From positions 31,656,001-31,720,000 of the forward strand of contig JAIVEN010000010.1 in assembly GCA_026686845.1 (NCBI GenBank): a stretch of DNA of 64,000 bases, written 5' to 3'. Shown here piece after piece: positions 23,751 to 34,878 of this stretch (position 1 is its first letter; every line of letters starts with the position of its first letter). The notes beneath the pieces were generated by a model. The model ran no database searches. It saw nothing but the letters and a program-made list of their open reading frames with translations, and had not been told where the DNA came from. The DNA comes from Adenanthera pavonina. Lineage: Eukaryota > Streptophyta > Magnoliopsida > Fabales > Fabaceae. The position numbers and the translations under genes are program-made.

Positions 23751-24880
23751 ATGGTTGGCTTTGGAGAAAGCATTCTTCCTGAAGAAAACAACACCAATAG
23801 ACCTTCTAGCTTTAGTGGAGAGCATTATGGATACTAGAAGATGAGAATGCAGATCTATCTCCAATTCATTGATGTAGATATCTGTTCAGTCATCCAAAAT
23901 GGAGACTTTGTCTCAATGAATTTGTAAGATGATGGCAAGTACAAAGAAAAGCCAGAGGAGGAATGGAATGCGAAAGACAAGAGAAGAGTCCTGCTCAACT
24001 ACAAGGTAAAACACTTCTTGGTGAGTACACTTAATCAGGATGAATTCTATAGGGTGTCTAAATGTACCACAGCCAAAGAAATGTGGGATACTCTAGAAAT
24101 TTCTTATGAAGGTACTATTGAAGTGAGGGAGAATAAACTGAATTCTTGTATTGATGAACATGAAAGTTTTAGAATGATGGAAAGTTTTAGAATGATGGAA
24201 GGAGAAAGCATCAAAGACATGCAGAAGAGATTCACCTTCATTGTGAATCAACTGAAGAGCCTTGATAAGGAGTACACATAGCCAGAGAAAATCAGAAAGA
24301 TTCTTAGAGCTTTTCCTCTGGAATGACAACCAAAAGTAATAGCTATAGAAGAAGCCAAAGGAGAGTCAATGACTTCTGTCACAACTCTTTTTTGGAAGTC
24401 TTGAAGAATATGAGGGCAAGATGAAAGCTCTTAAGGAAGCTGGTCATGATAAGAAGAAAAAGGGGTTTGCATTAAAAGCTACAGAAGAAAGAGATGAAGA
24501 ATCTGATGATGAAGAAAAACTGGATGAAGAGACTCTGGCTATGTTGGTCAGAAAATTTGGAAGATTCTACAGCAATAAGAGAAATAAGAAGTTCTTCAAG
24601 AAAGGAACAACTGCAGACAACAAGAAAGAAAGCAAAGAGCTTATCACCTGTTATGAATGTAAAAAATAAGAACACATTAAGTGGGAATGCCCATAATTCC
24701 TTAAGAAGCAGGAGAAAGAAAAGAAAGCTGCTGACAAAGGCAAAAAGAAAAATGCCTATATTTCATCAATATGGGGCAATAGCTTAGATGACGAAGAGGA
24801 AGAAATTGCTAACATCTGTTTGATGGCACAAGTAGCAGAAGAAACTCAAAATTTATCTGACAGTGATCATGAAGATGAGG
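23751..24880 (+). pseudogene. gag: gag of element C, C-terminal part deleted
   Basis: ATG 23751 gives MVGFGESILPEENNTN, matching the gag start of A. Stops occur early (for example in GEHYGY-KMRMQ) and again after LDKEYT, with frameshifts. The first zinc knuckle is still visible but broken (CYECKK, stop, EHIKWECP). At about 24880 the acidic segment DSDHEDEV is joined directly to VCLRASESNK, the start of protease. The coiled coil and second zinc knuckle, present in A, are therefore missing (about 700 bp). An 18-bp tandem duplication at 24162-24197 doubles ESFRMM. Confidence 0.85.
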
Positions 24881-27800
24881 TTTGTCTTAGAGCTAGCGAA
24901 AGCAACAAATAGTATATGGACAATGCTTGCTTAAGATATATGACTGGTGATAAGAAGAAGTTCTTCACCCTTAAAGACAAGAAAGGAGGAAAGGTGACCT
25001 TTAGAGGTGACCAATATGGCAGAATAGTTGGTATTGGTATCATGGGTAAGAATCCTGAAACATCTATAGAAGAGGTGCTGTTTGTAGTTGGCCTCAACCA
25101 CAATTTGCTAAGTGTGAGTCAAACATGTGACAAAGGGAACTGGGTACTGTTTGACTCAAAATTCTACCTAGTCATTTGAGAAAGTAATTGCAAAGTCATC
25201 CTCAAAGCTCAATGGGATGGTAACTGTTGTACTATTGATCTAGATGAACTTCCCACTTTAGACTCTGTTTATTTAATTAGTAAAGATAATGATAGTTCGT
25301 TGTGGCATAGAAGACTAGCACATGTTAACATGAACCAACTAACCAAGTTGATAAAAAATGATTTAGTCACTGGATTACCAAAAATTTCTTTTGAAAATGA
25401 TAGAGAATATGATGCATACCTCAAAGGAAAACAAACTAAATCATCTTTCAAACCTAAAAATGTAATCACCACATCTAGACTACTGCAATTGTTACACATG
25501 GATTTGTTAGGTCCATCTAGAGTAAAAAGCATTGGTGGGAACTTGTATGTGCTTATGATTGCAGATGATTACTCTAGATTTACTTAGACTTTGTTTCTTT
25601 CCTCCAAAAATGAAACATTTGATGTATTTGTAACATTAACCAAGAAAGTACAAAATGAAAAAGGTATTTCCATTGTTTCTATTAGGTTTAATCATGGAGG
25701 AGAATTCAAAAATTCAAGCTTTTTGGAGTATTGTGAAGAGCATGGAATTGATTACAACTTCTTAACCCTAAGGACTCATCAGCAAAATGGAGTAGTAGAG
25801 AGGAAGAACAGGATGATTGTAGAAATGGCAAGAGCAATGCTGAATAAAAAGCATCTTCCTCAATTTTTCTAGGCTGATGTAGTAAACACAGTAAGCTATA
25901 TAATTAATAGAGCCTACATTAGACCAATTTTGGAGAAGACATCTTATGAGCTATACAAAGGAAGGAAGCCAGATCTCTTACACTGCATATGTTTGGATGC
26001 AAGTGCTTCATCCATAATAATGGAAAAGAGAATCTGGGTAAGTTTGATACCAAATCAGATGAAGGTATATTATTTGGCTATTCTAGTAGAAGTAAAGCAT
26101 ATAGGGTTTTCAATAAAAAGACTAGAGCTATAGAAGAGTCTGTGCATGTTGTTTTTACTGAATATGATATTGTTTCCAAGCATGCTATAGATAAGGATGA
26201 TCTTATTTCTAGCTTTAAGAACTTGAACTTTTCTGGAGAGAAGATAAAATTGAACCTCCCAAAATATCTGAATCTACTAATATAGATGAAGATATTCAGG
26301 AGAAAGATGTTGAATGTGAAAACAATGAAAATTTTTGTTAAGAACTCCTTAGAGCTTGGAGATATTAAAGGAGTTATTCAGTTGATCAAGTGATTGGGGG
26401 TGTTCAAGAGAATGTTAAAACCAGAAGTTAACATGGGGATCAAATAAACAACTGTGCATTTGTTTCTCAAATTGAACCTAAGTGTATTGAAGAAGCCTTA
26501 ACTGATAAATATTGGATATTGGCTATGTAAGATGAACTCAATCAGTTTGAGAGAATTCAAGTTTGGGATTTAATGCCTTGATCCAGGGACCAATTATTGG
26601 AACTAAATGGGTATTTAGAAATAAACTTGATGAATTAGGAACAATTATAAGAAACAAAGCTAGATCAGTAGCTAAAGGGCATAATCAGGACGAAGGCATA
26701 GATTATAAGGAAACTTTTGCTCCAGTTATAAGATTGGAAGCAATAAGAATCCTCTTAGCCTATGCATACATGAAAGACATAATGCTGTATCAAATGGATG
26801 GAAAGAGTGCCTTTTTGAATGGTAATATCATGGAAGAATTTTATGTTGATTAACCTCTTGGTTTTGAGGACTCAACAAAACCAAACCATATCTATAAACT
26901 GAAGAAAGCTCTTTATGGCTTAAAACAAGCTCCTAGAGCATGGTATTGAAAGCTAACTAATTTTCAAATTGAAAAAGGATTTAATAGAAGAAAAGTAGAC
27001 ACAACACTGTTTACTAAGCAAGAAAATAAAGACTTACTTATTGTTCAAATTTATGTAGATGATATTATATTTGGTGCTACTAATGATTCTCTTCGCAAGA
27101 ATTTCTCTAAGTTAATGAAAAGTGAATTTGAAATGTCAATGATAGGTGAGCTTAACTTCTTCATTGGATTGCAAATTAAACAATGTGATGATGGCATCTT
27201 CTTTAATCAGTCAAAATATTTGAAGGAGCTACTGAAAAATTTGGAATGGAAAACACCAAATCAATGGGAACTTCTATGGCTACTGCAACAAAACTTGATA
27301 TGGATGAGGAAGGAAAGCCTTTTGACATAACTCAATATAGGAGAATGATTGGTTCCCTGCTATACCGAATAGCAAGTAAACCTGACATTATGTTCAGTGT
27401 CTGTATGTGTGCAAGGTTCCAATCATGTCCCAAAGAGTTTCATGCAAAAATTGTGAAGAGAATTTTCAAATACTTAATTGGAACATCACAGATAGGACTT
27501 TAGTATCCAAAAGGCAATGGAGAAGAGCTCACGAGATGTATTGATGTTGACTTTGATAGATCCAAGACTGATAGAAAGAGCACAAGTGGGACGTGTCAAT
27601 TTCTAGGTAGATCCTTGGTTTCATGGTTTAGCAAGAAGTAGGACAATGTGGCTCTCTCCATTATAGAGGCTGAGTATATAGCAGCAGGCAGCGGTTGTGC
27701 TCAAGTCCTTTGGATGAAGAATTTCTAGGTAGATCCCTGGTTTCATGGTTTAGCAAGAAGTAGGACAATGTGGCTCTCTCCATTATAGAGGCTGAGTATG

Positions 27801-28123
27801 TAGCAGCAGGCAGCGGTTGTGCTCAAGTCCTTTGGATGAAGTAACAACTTGAAGATCTTGAGATTGAGATGAAGGAGATACCAATAAAATGTGATAATCA
27901 AAGTGCCATAAATATCACAAAGAATCCAGTCATGCATTCAAGGACAAGGCACATTGAAGTAAAACATTACTTCATGAGGGATTATGTTTTGAAAGGAGAC
28001 GTCAAATTTGAATGCATCCTTATTAATGATCAAATTGCAGACATTCTGACTAAACCACTTGCAGAAGATAGATACTACAAAATCAGAAGAGAATTAAGAA
28101 TGGTAAATCCCAATGAATTGTAA
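24881..28123 (+). pseudogene. pol: pol of element C, catalytically dead
   Basis: Protease: YMDNACLRYMTG, where the serine of the DSA site has become Asn. Pre-integrase: HRRLAHVN, but the CDAC cysteines read YDAY. Integrase: LLHMDLLGPSR keeps the first Asp, the second Asp site reads RFNHGGEF (Asp to Asn), and VVERKNR keeps Glu. RT: TKWVFRNKLDE, then YVDDIIFGAT near 27050-27080. RNase H region ends MVNPNEL with TAA at 28121-28123. Many in-frame stops (for example 25587-25589, 25870-25872) and shifts are present. Besides nonsense mutations, loss of zinc-binding and catalytic residues shows long neutral decay. Confidence 0.88.
27600..27843 (+). repeat. 122-bp tandem duplication inside RNase H of element C
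   Basis: The segment starting TTCTAGGTAGATCC at 27601 repeats from 27723. By eye the copies differ at only about two sites (CTTGG/CCTGG and TATATAG/TATGTAG). 122 is not a multiple of three, so the duplication itself breaks the frame. Copies A and B have a single copy. Confidence 0.92.
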
Positions 28124-29106
28124 GCAAGCCTCTAACTGAATCTATTTAAGTTTTTGGCATTAAATTGATACTAACTTTAGCATTGGAGTGTGTTTAAGAT
28201 GTTTCGCAGGCTCTCCTCATAAGTTCAGATGATAGTAAATCAGTTTAATGGAGTTTATCAAACCTACATGATCAAAAGATATTGAAGCAAAGTTGGAAAT
28301 TCGAAGTTTTAGGCCCTATCTGTAAGTTTAGCAATCTAAAATTCGTACTTTAGATGTTATTAGATGAATTTTCATGTTAAATTGTGATTGTGAATGAATT
28401 GTCATGCTCAAAATTCAAACTTGAGTATTGATTAGACGAATTTTAGTGGCCCTTACGTGTAACAGTACCCTCATGTCCCTCAAAATTCGTTTATTGCCCA
28501 GTATAAATTCAAATTTTTGAATAGCAATATGAATACTTAGTTTGTTCAAAATGCTCATTGTGTGAACTTCAATACCTCAAAGTACGCATTTTAAGAACTC
28601 TTTACAAAACTTTAAAATTCAAATTTTACAACCTCAAAATTCATCTGTTAAAGCATGCTATCTTAATTGGTCTCCGATAGATGAAGTTCAAGGATAAAAC
28701 TCGTTTGTTCAGTTTCTCACTGTTTGTTTGCTTAATTTATAATCCTTCAAAATTCAAACTTTGATGTTTCAAAGTTCATCTGTTGAAGTCTTTACCTTGA
28801 ACTTAGCTTTAATCAGACGAACTTCAAGATGAAAATTCGTATGTTAGAAAGCCTCTCTTTATCGGTTAACTCATAACTGCTCGAAATTTGAAGTTTGGCC
28901 CGTTAAAATTCATCTGCTGAATGGTTACATAAGATAAAACCAAGGGTCTCATTTTGAACAGATGCAACCTTATTCATCTCTCTCTTAAGTTTATTCACCT
29001 CCTCTCTTAAATTCTCATCAATTCTGTTCATGAATCTCCATTTCCCACCGTTTAAACTCCTTTTTGGACCTTATAAACCCCTTCCTTGCATCTTTATGCA
29101 ACATTC
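28124..29106 (+). other. Post-pol spacer of element C
   Basis: Non-coding. It carries repeated AAAATTCGTCTG/CAGACGAA-type and AAATTCAAATTT-type motifs in the same style as U3, then a pyrimidine-rich region and TTATAAACCCC at 29071. This runs into the ATG of the third ORF once the nested solo LTR and one CATTC copy are removed. Confidence 0.65.
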
Positions 29107-30907
29107 TGTTAATTTAGATGTTTTGATGATTCTAAAACAAATAAGCTTGGAAGATCCAATATCAAAGGAACACAAGTGAAATGAAGAACAAAGTTGGAGT
29201 TTCCTGTTGATTGAAGAACTGTTTCACTCATACTTAAGGAACTTATCTGTAAAAGAAAGTAGTTGAGCTTTGAATTTCAATTAACCTAAATGAGATGACT
29301 AATTGAGTTATTAGTTCTTAACTCATGATTTCAAAATGATTTTCAAGAAAAGAGCTATTTAATGAGGATAAATTTTCAATCTCAAACTGATTCTAAGTGC
29401 TCAATTGTTTTTCATGAAAATATTTTAACTTATGGGAATAAGATCTCAATTTCAAAGATGTTACTAAGTGTTTACCTTGTTTTCAAAATAAAATCTTACC
29501 TTCGACGCATAACCATTTAAGGTTTTAGGATAAAGACTCAATCTTAAAGCTTTTCCAAAGTCCATCCTTCAATTTCATGAAAAGGGATTGAGGTTATCCA
29601 CATAACACAGCTTGGGGATCAAGTTCTCAAGTCTGTCTAGGAGATTATCCTGATAAGGTAGGCATCTTATTCACATAACAAGGTGAACAGTAAAGAAAAG
29701 TGGTACTATATAGCCCGTTATTTGTATAACCTGGAGAGGTTATCCACATAATGTGTATTATAGAGCACTTGCACCCCTCGGGAAAACAAGTTATCCACAT
29801 AACCACGAGAGGTTATCCGCATAACCTATATTTCAGAATACTTGAACTTTCCTGGGGTAAAATCTGTTATCCGCATAACCAATGTAGTTTATCTGCATAA
29901 CCTATATTTCAGAATACTTGAACTTTCCTCGGGTGAAACAGGTTATCCGCATAACCAAAAGAGATTATCTATATAACCTATATTTCAGAATACTTGAACT
30001 TTCCTCAGGTAAATAGGTTATCCGCATAACTTTGGGAGGTTATCTTGATAACCTAAGTTTCATGAAAACTCAATTTGAGAAAAACTTAACATTATCCTAA
30101 TAACTAAGTGGGTTTTCAGGAAAATGATTCTGAGCTAAAACTTAGTCATTCTGGGTAATACGTTATCCACATGGCCTAGCTAGGTTATCCACATAACGAA
30201 AAGCTCCACATTGAAAGCAAAAGCAAACAGTTACCCGTTATTCACATAACCTAAGGAGGTTTTCCACATAACCTCTGTCAGATGCATTTAATGTGGTAGG
30301 TAAATGGCTATTTTATTAAGCGTAACGGCTAATCTTTGTTTCCAACAGATAGTTCTGCCTTAAGATTATAACTAGGACCTCATTTAAGTTATTGAGTAAT
30401 GAGAAAAACAATATACATACCAAAACTCCGCTGATTCATTTATTAATTCATTCAAAGCTCAACTACCTTCTGTTTTGCTTATTCATTGTATCTCAACTTT
30501 CATATCTACTCTTTTGAAAGAGTTTTCATTATGTAAAATATCTAAACACTTGTAGAGAATAGTTAGTGTGAGATTACACTAAGGGAGATAGTCTTACTCT
30601 TGAGTGAGAAGAATGAGAAAACTTGCTGAAGTCCAAAGTTTGGGCTGGTGATGTTGTACTACGGTCATTGCAAGAACCCATTCAAATCTTGCAAGAGATA
30701 ATGGAAAAATCCCAAGTGGTGGCTTGGGAACTGGACGTAGGTCAAGTGGAATAAACCGAACCAGGATAAACTACTGAGTTCTCTTCCCTCTATTTTTTAT
30801 ACTTTGTTTTAGTTACCTTTTTTAGTATCATTACTGCTTTTCGTCTTCGTAGAAAAATTTCAATCTTCCCAATTCACCCCCCTCTTGGGAAGCTAGTTGA
30901 GCTAACA
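29107..30907 (+). mobile_element. Nested solo LTR of a second SIRE-like subfamily, TSD CATTC
   Basis: It starts TGTTAATTTAGATGTTTTGATGATTC and ends CTCTTGGGAAGCTAGTTGAGCTAACA, 1801 bp, flanked by CATTC at 29102-29106 and 30908-30912. Its ends match the LTRs of A, C and D. The U3 middle (29580-30260) is different: instead of AAATTCGAATTT it is packed with near-palindromes of the form GGTTATCCGCATAACC. Only one LTR lies between the duplications, so an element was lost by LTR-LTR recombination after inserting into C. Confidence 0.95.
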
Positions 30908-30922
30908 CATTCAATCTCTAGA

Positions 30923-33027
30923 ATGGCAAGGGTTAAAAATCCTAACATGGGTAAAGGAGAGTTTAGACCAAAGAGGGCTGTAAAGTCTTAGTATATCTCC
31001 AAGGGAGGTGAAACTCAAAAAAGGAAAGGTGAATCCAGTAAGGGAACCCCATCAAAAAGGAAAAAAACTACCCCCAAGGCTGATTCGAAGAATCCTGTTC
31101 CTACTGCTGTTGCCTCCACTTCGCCCAGTACTGAGTCAGAAGAATTCTAGTTGACCATGAAGCCATTATGGAGCAATGCTCATATCCTGGAGGAGTATAC
31201 CATCAAGTTTATCAACAAGAAGGTAATCAAACCTCATTGCACAAATTTGGAAGAATTTCTTGTCTCCAATAATTTTGATGCTGGGCTATGGTTAGTAAGA
31301 TATAAAAATCTTTTAGAAGTAAAAGAGAGATATGATGATGAGGTGATCAAAACATGATATGATGCTCTGTTGTATAATAGCAAAAAGGGAAATTAGCAGA
31401 TTAATCTGAGGTCTAGAACTCTTTGGCTCTCTGATGAAATCTTTAACAAGGTCTTAGAAATTCCTAGGCAAGATGGGCTCAAAATTGATATCTCCACCTC
31501 AAGATACATGGATGAAGATGAAAATGCAAATGATCAAGGTGGTCCATTCTTAAATTACAAGGAGAGTACAATTCTGGATACCTTGTTCAGAAGGCATGAG
31601 AATAGGCCTCCCTTAAGTTTACTAAAGCCCTCTGACCTGAGTGTCCAAGTTATGATCCTGTACCATATTGTGTCCAGGATCATATTCAGCAAAGGAAGGA
31701 GCTTTAATATGATTACAAGGGCTGAGGGTCATGTGATGGCTATACTGATGAGAAGAAAGCTGATTAATATGGGAAATATCATCCTCCAACGTATGATCAA
31801 GGCACGAGATTAAAGGAGAGATTCCACATTACCCTTTGCCTCCATCATCTCTAAAATACTTTAGTATGCCAGAATTCAACACTTGGAGAAAGGAAAAAGC
31901 AAGCCCACTGAAGTCTTCAAGGAGGAAGAATTGCAACACGTGGGAATTGAAAGAAAAAAAGGAACGTAGGCTGGGAAAGGAGTAGGGAAATTAGAAGACT
32001 TGTTCTATGAGGAAGGTCAATCACAATAGCAAGTAGGAACTTTTGAGGCTACTCCACCTATACAACCTACACCACAGCCTTCCTAGCCTGTTTCTCTTCC
32101 ACCACAGCCTACTCAGACACCTTAACCATCCACTCCCTCAACCTAGGCAATGCCAACCAAAATTATTGAATTGTATGACAGTCTATCTGCACTCATACTG
32201 AGCATTGAAGATGAGCAAAATCCCAAGTTTGCTCACTTACAGGATCAAATCTTTTAGTTAGCTAAAAACATGAAAGTGATTGCTGATACATATGAGGACA
32301 TCAGAAGGGCTATCCCCTCTACTTTAACTCAACCTCAGCTAGGACCCTCTGAGCCTACCAAGTTTCCCACTCCTGAACCTCTAAGCCCCTTCAAACTAAA
32401 CTCTCCTGAGCCTAATGCTGTAAAAATTGCTGCTGAGGCTGCTGGCTCTATGGTTACCCTATAGGCCTCCAACAATGAATAGGCCCTGATCCACCCTTAG
32501 ACTATGGTATGGAGGAAGAGACTCTTCAAGATGCAAGCTACCACGAGCCTATGGTGGAAGATGCTCTGGAGTCAATTCTGTTACTTTAAGAATATGAGCA
32601 AATAGAGAAGCTTGTTGCAGCCATCACCTCTACTCCTATTATTTAAGCTGCACTCAATGAAGAGAGAAGCCTTGTCCCTTATGTAGATGTTACTGACCTT
32701 GCACATAATGCCTTTGTGCAAGCACAAAAGAGAAGGCTTGATGAGATGTTTCCTTTTCTAGTTCCTCCTCCATCTCTTTCTGAATTTGGTCTCTCAGCAA
32801 AAAGTTATGTTGAATCTGTCCCTCTTCCTTAGATACCCTCCATTGTGCCATTTGTTCTTGTTCCTCTACATGCCATTCCAATATCATAGATTCCTCCTCC
32901 TGTTATGCATGTTTCTGTTCTTGATGATGCCAAAAAAGGGAGAAGAAATCTGAACAAACTGGGAAAATTGAAATAGAGCATTCTGGCAAGTCCTACAACA
33001 AGAAATCCAAGCCCAAGAAGAACTGAT
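30923..33027 (+). pseudogene. Third ORF of element C, many stops
   Basis: ATG 30923 (MARVKNPNMGKGEFRPKRAV) ends in a stop at 30988-30990. The conserved block (HCTNLEEFLVSNNFDAGLW, RYKNLLEVKERYDDEVIKT) is at 31151-31357, the next (FLNYKESTILDTLFRR ... FSKGRSFNMITRAEGHVMAI) at 31508-31813, then Pro-rich and acidic parts with scattered stops, ending in a Lys-rich tail before 33030. It aligns with the D copy end to end. No RT, capsid, integrase or membrane motif is seen. Function unknown. Confidence 0.78.
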
Positions 33028-33283
33028 TAGATCTTAGGGCTGCTTGTTTTTACTTGCTTTTGTTTGTTTTTATCTGCAGTATCTCTTGTACTAAAAAGAC
33101 CATCTTGCATTGATACTGTGTTTGCAATGTCATCTCTTTGTTAATACAATGAGATTCCATATTTTCCTTCTGCTCTACTGTATATGTTGTACTTATCTTT
33201 AAACTTTAATGCATATGTTGAGAGGATGCTTTTAGAAGCAAACCTAAGTACTGATCCAATTTGCAAGTTATTTTTTCATCATA

Positions 33284-33297
33284 AAAAATGGGGAGAA
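33284..33297 (+). other. Polypurine tract of element C
   Basis: AAAAAATGGGGAGAA directly before the 3' LTR; the corresponding sequence of D is AAAAAGGGGGAGAA. It would prime plus-strand DNA synthesis. Confidence 0.8.
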
Positions 33298-34873
33298 TAT
33301 TGAATCAAGTGTTTTGATGATTCCAAACAAACTGGAGCTTTGAAGAAAAATATCAAAGGAAGTAAAGAAATCCAAAAAGAAATGAGTATAGAATTAGTTT
33401 GTAGGATTTCTCACAATGTTCACAAAGTAAAAGTCTTTGATCTTACACCCACTGATTTTAAATAAATATTTTTCAATTAATCTATGCTAACTTATGTTAA
33501 ATTTGAAAAATACTAACTGACAGACGAATTTTGAACTGTTAAATTCCATATACGTAGTTGAAAATTCAAACTTTGGTAACTGAAATTTGAAGTTACAGAG
33601 ATATTACCTCTAACAAATGAATTTTAGGTTATTGAAATTCGAATTTTGAGACAAGTATAATTTGTGAAAATTGGAAAATTTGTCTAAAACTATGTCAAAG
33701 TATATCTGATGTTAGAATGTAAAAAGAGTTCAAAGTTAGTCCCACTGATAGATGAATTTTGGTTTTGAAAATTCAAACTTTGGAATGGAAATGTATAAGT
33801 TTGATTAGAGGTTGCTCTAACAGATAAACTTTGATTTTGAAAATTTGAACTTTGGAATGAAAGCGTATAAGTCTAATTAGAGATCTCTCTGATAAACAAA
33901 TTTTGAAAGCTCAAAATTGGAATTTTAAAAAGTGAAACTCTTATGCCATATTGATCTGTTCACTGACAGATGAATTTTGAATCCCCAAAATTTTAACTTT
34001 GAATGCACTATAGCAATATGAGATAGTTGTTCACACTTGACAGATGCACTTTAAACTTGAAAATTCGTATGTTCTAACATGAGAAATATTTGTTAAAATT
34101 AAAATTTGAATTTCACTTTTGAACAGACGAACTTTGGAAGTTCAACGTTAAAGTCTTTGACTTATGGTCTTTGAGAAATTCGTCTGTTGACACCCCAAAA
34201 TTCAAATTTTGAGTGTCAGACACATTAAATGCGGTTGGTGAATGATTAGTTTTGCAAAGTAACCATTAGGCAACATCTCTAATGGCTAAATCTTGTGCCT
34301 AACGCATAGTTAAAACACAAATCTATAAATAAAACTTCATTTGATGTTATGGGTAACATTTTTACAGTGTATAGACTGAAACTCTATCAAAATCATTAGA
34401 CAAAGCCTTTTACTCACTCATACTTCATTTATTGCATTTCAATGGTCTTATTTACTCTATATTAGAGAGTTTCTATTGTTGTAATTAATCTTTTTTTCAT
34501 CTGGAAGAAAGATATTCTTGTGAGGGGTTTTCACAAGGGTTTTGGGAAACGCTTTGCTGGAGTGTAGAGTGAGAATTTGTAAGCTCTTAGAACAGAGCAC
34601 AAGATTGCACTGTGGTATGGAAAGGAGCTCACTCAATTCTTACAAGATAGTGGAAAATCTCAAGTGGTGACTTAAGGACTAGACGTAGGTCAAGAGGAAT
34701 AGACCAAATCAGGATAAATCTTTGTGTCCTCCTTTCCTTTACCTTGCAAACTGCCATTTTATTTTTGCACTCTGTTTTTCTGTAACTTTTGCTTTCACTG
34801 CTCTTTTATAATTTTACAAAAAATTTTAAACTTCTTAATTCACCCCCCTCTTGGGAAGTCAACAAACCTAACA
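33298..34873 (+). repeat. 3' LTR of element C
   Basis: Starts TATTGAATCAAG (TG mutated to TA), ends CTAACA at 34873, followed by the duplication ATATT. 1576 bp, collinear with the 5' LTR. Both LTRs share the same palindrome-rich U3 and TATA region. Confidence 0.93.
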
Positions 34874-34878
34874 ATATT

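Larger units (their letters stand above)
22119..34873 (+). mobile_element. Element C: full-structure SIRE-like Ty1/copia, TSD ATATT, with a nested solo LTR
   Basis: LTRs at 22119-23695 and 33298-34873 (1577 and 1576 bp) are flanked by the 5-bp duplication ATATT at 22114-22118 and 34874-34878. Inside, in order: primer site, gag, pol, spacer, third ORF, polypurine tract. A later solo LTR (29107-30907) splits the spacer from the third ORF. Coding parts are heavily decayed: many stops, a gag-to-protease deletion near 24880, lost catalytic residues and a 122-bp duplication in RNase H. Without the solo LTR the element would be about 10.9 kb. Confidence 0.95.

Noticed and set aside
29500..30300. Repeated GGTTATCCGCATAACC units considered as a CRISPR array
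   Set aside because: Repeats are short, imperfect, palindromic and unevenly spaced, sit inside an LTR, and the genome is plant.
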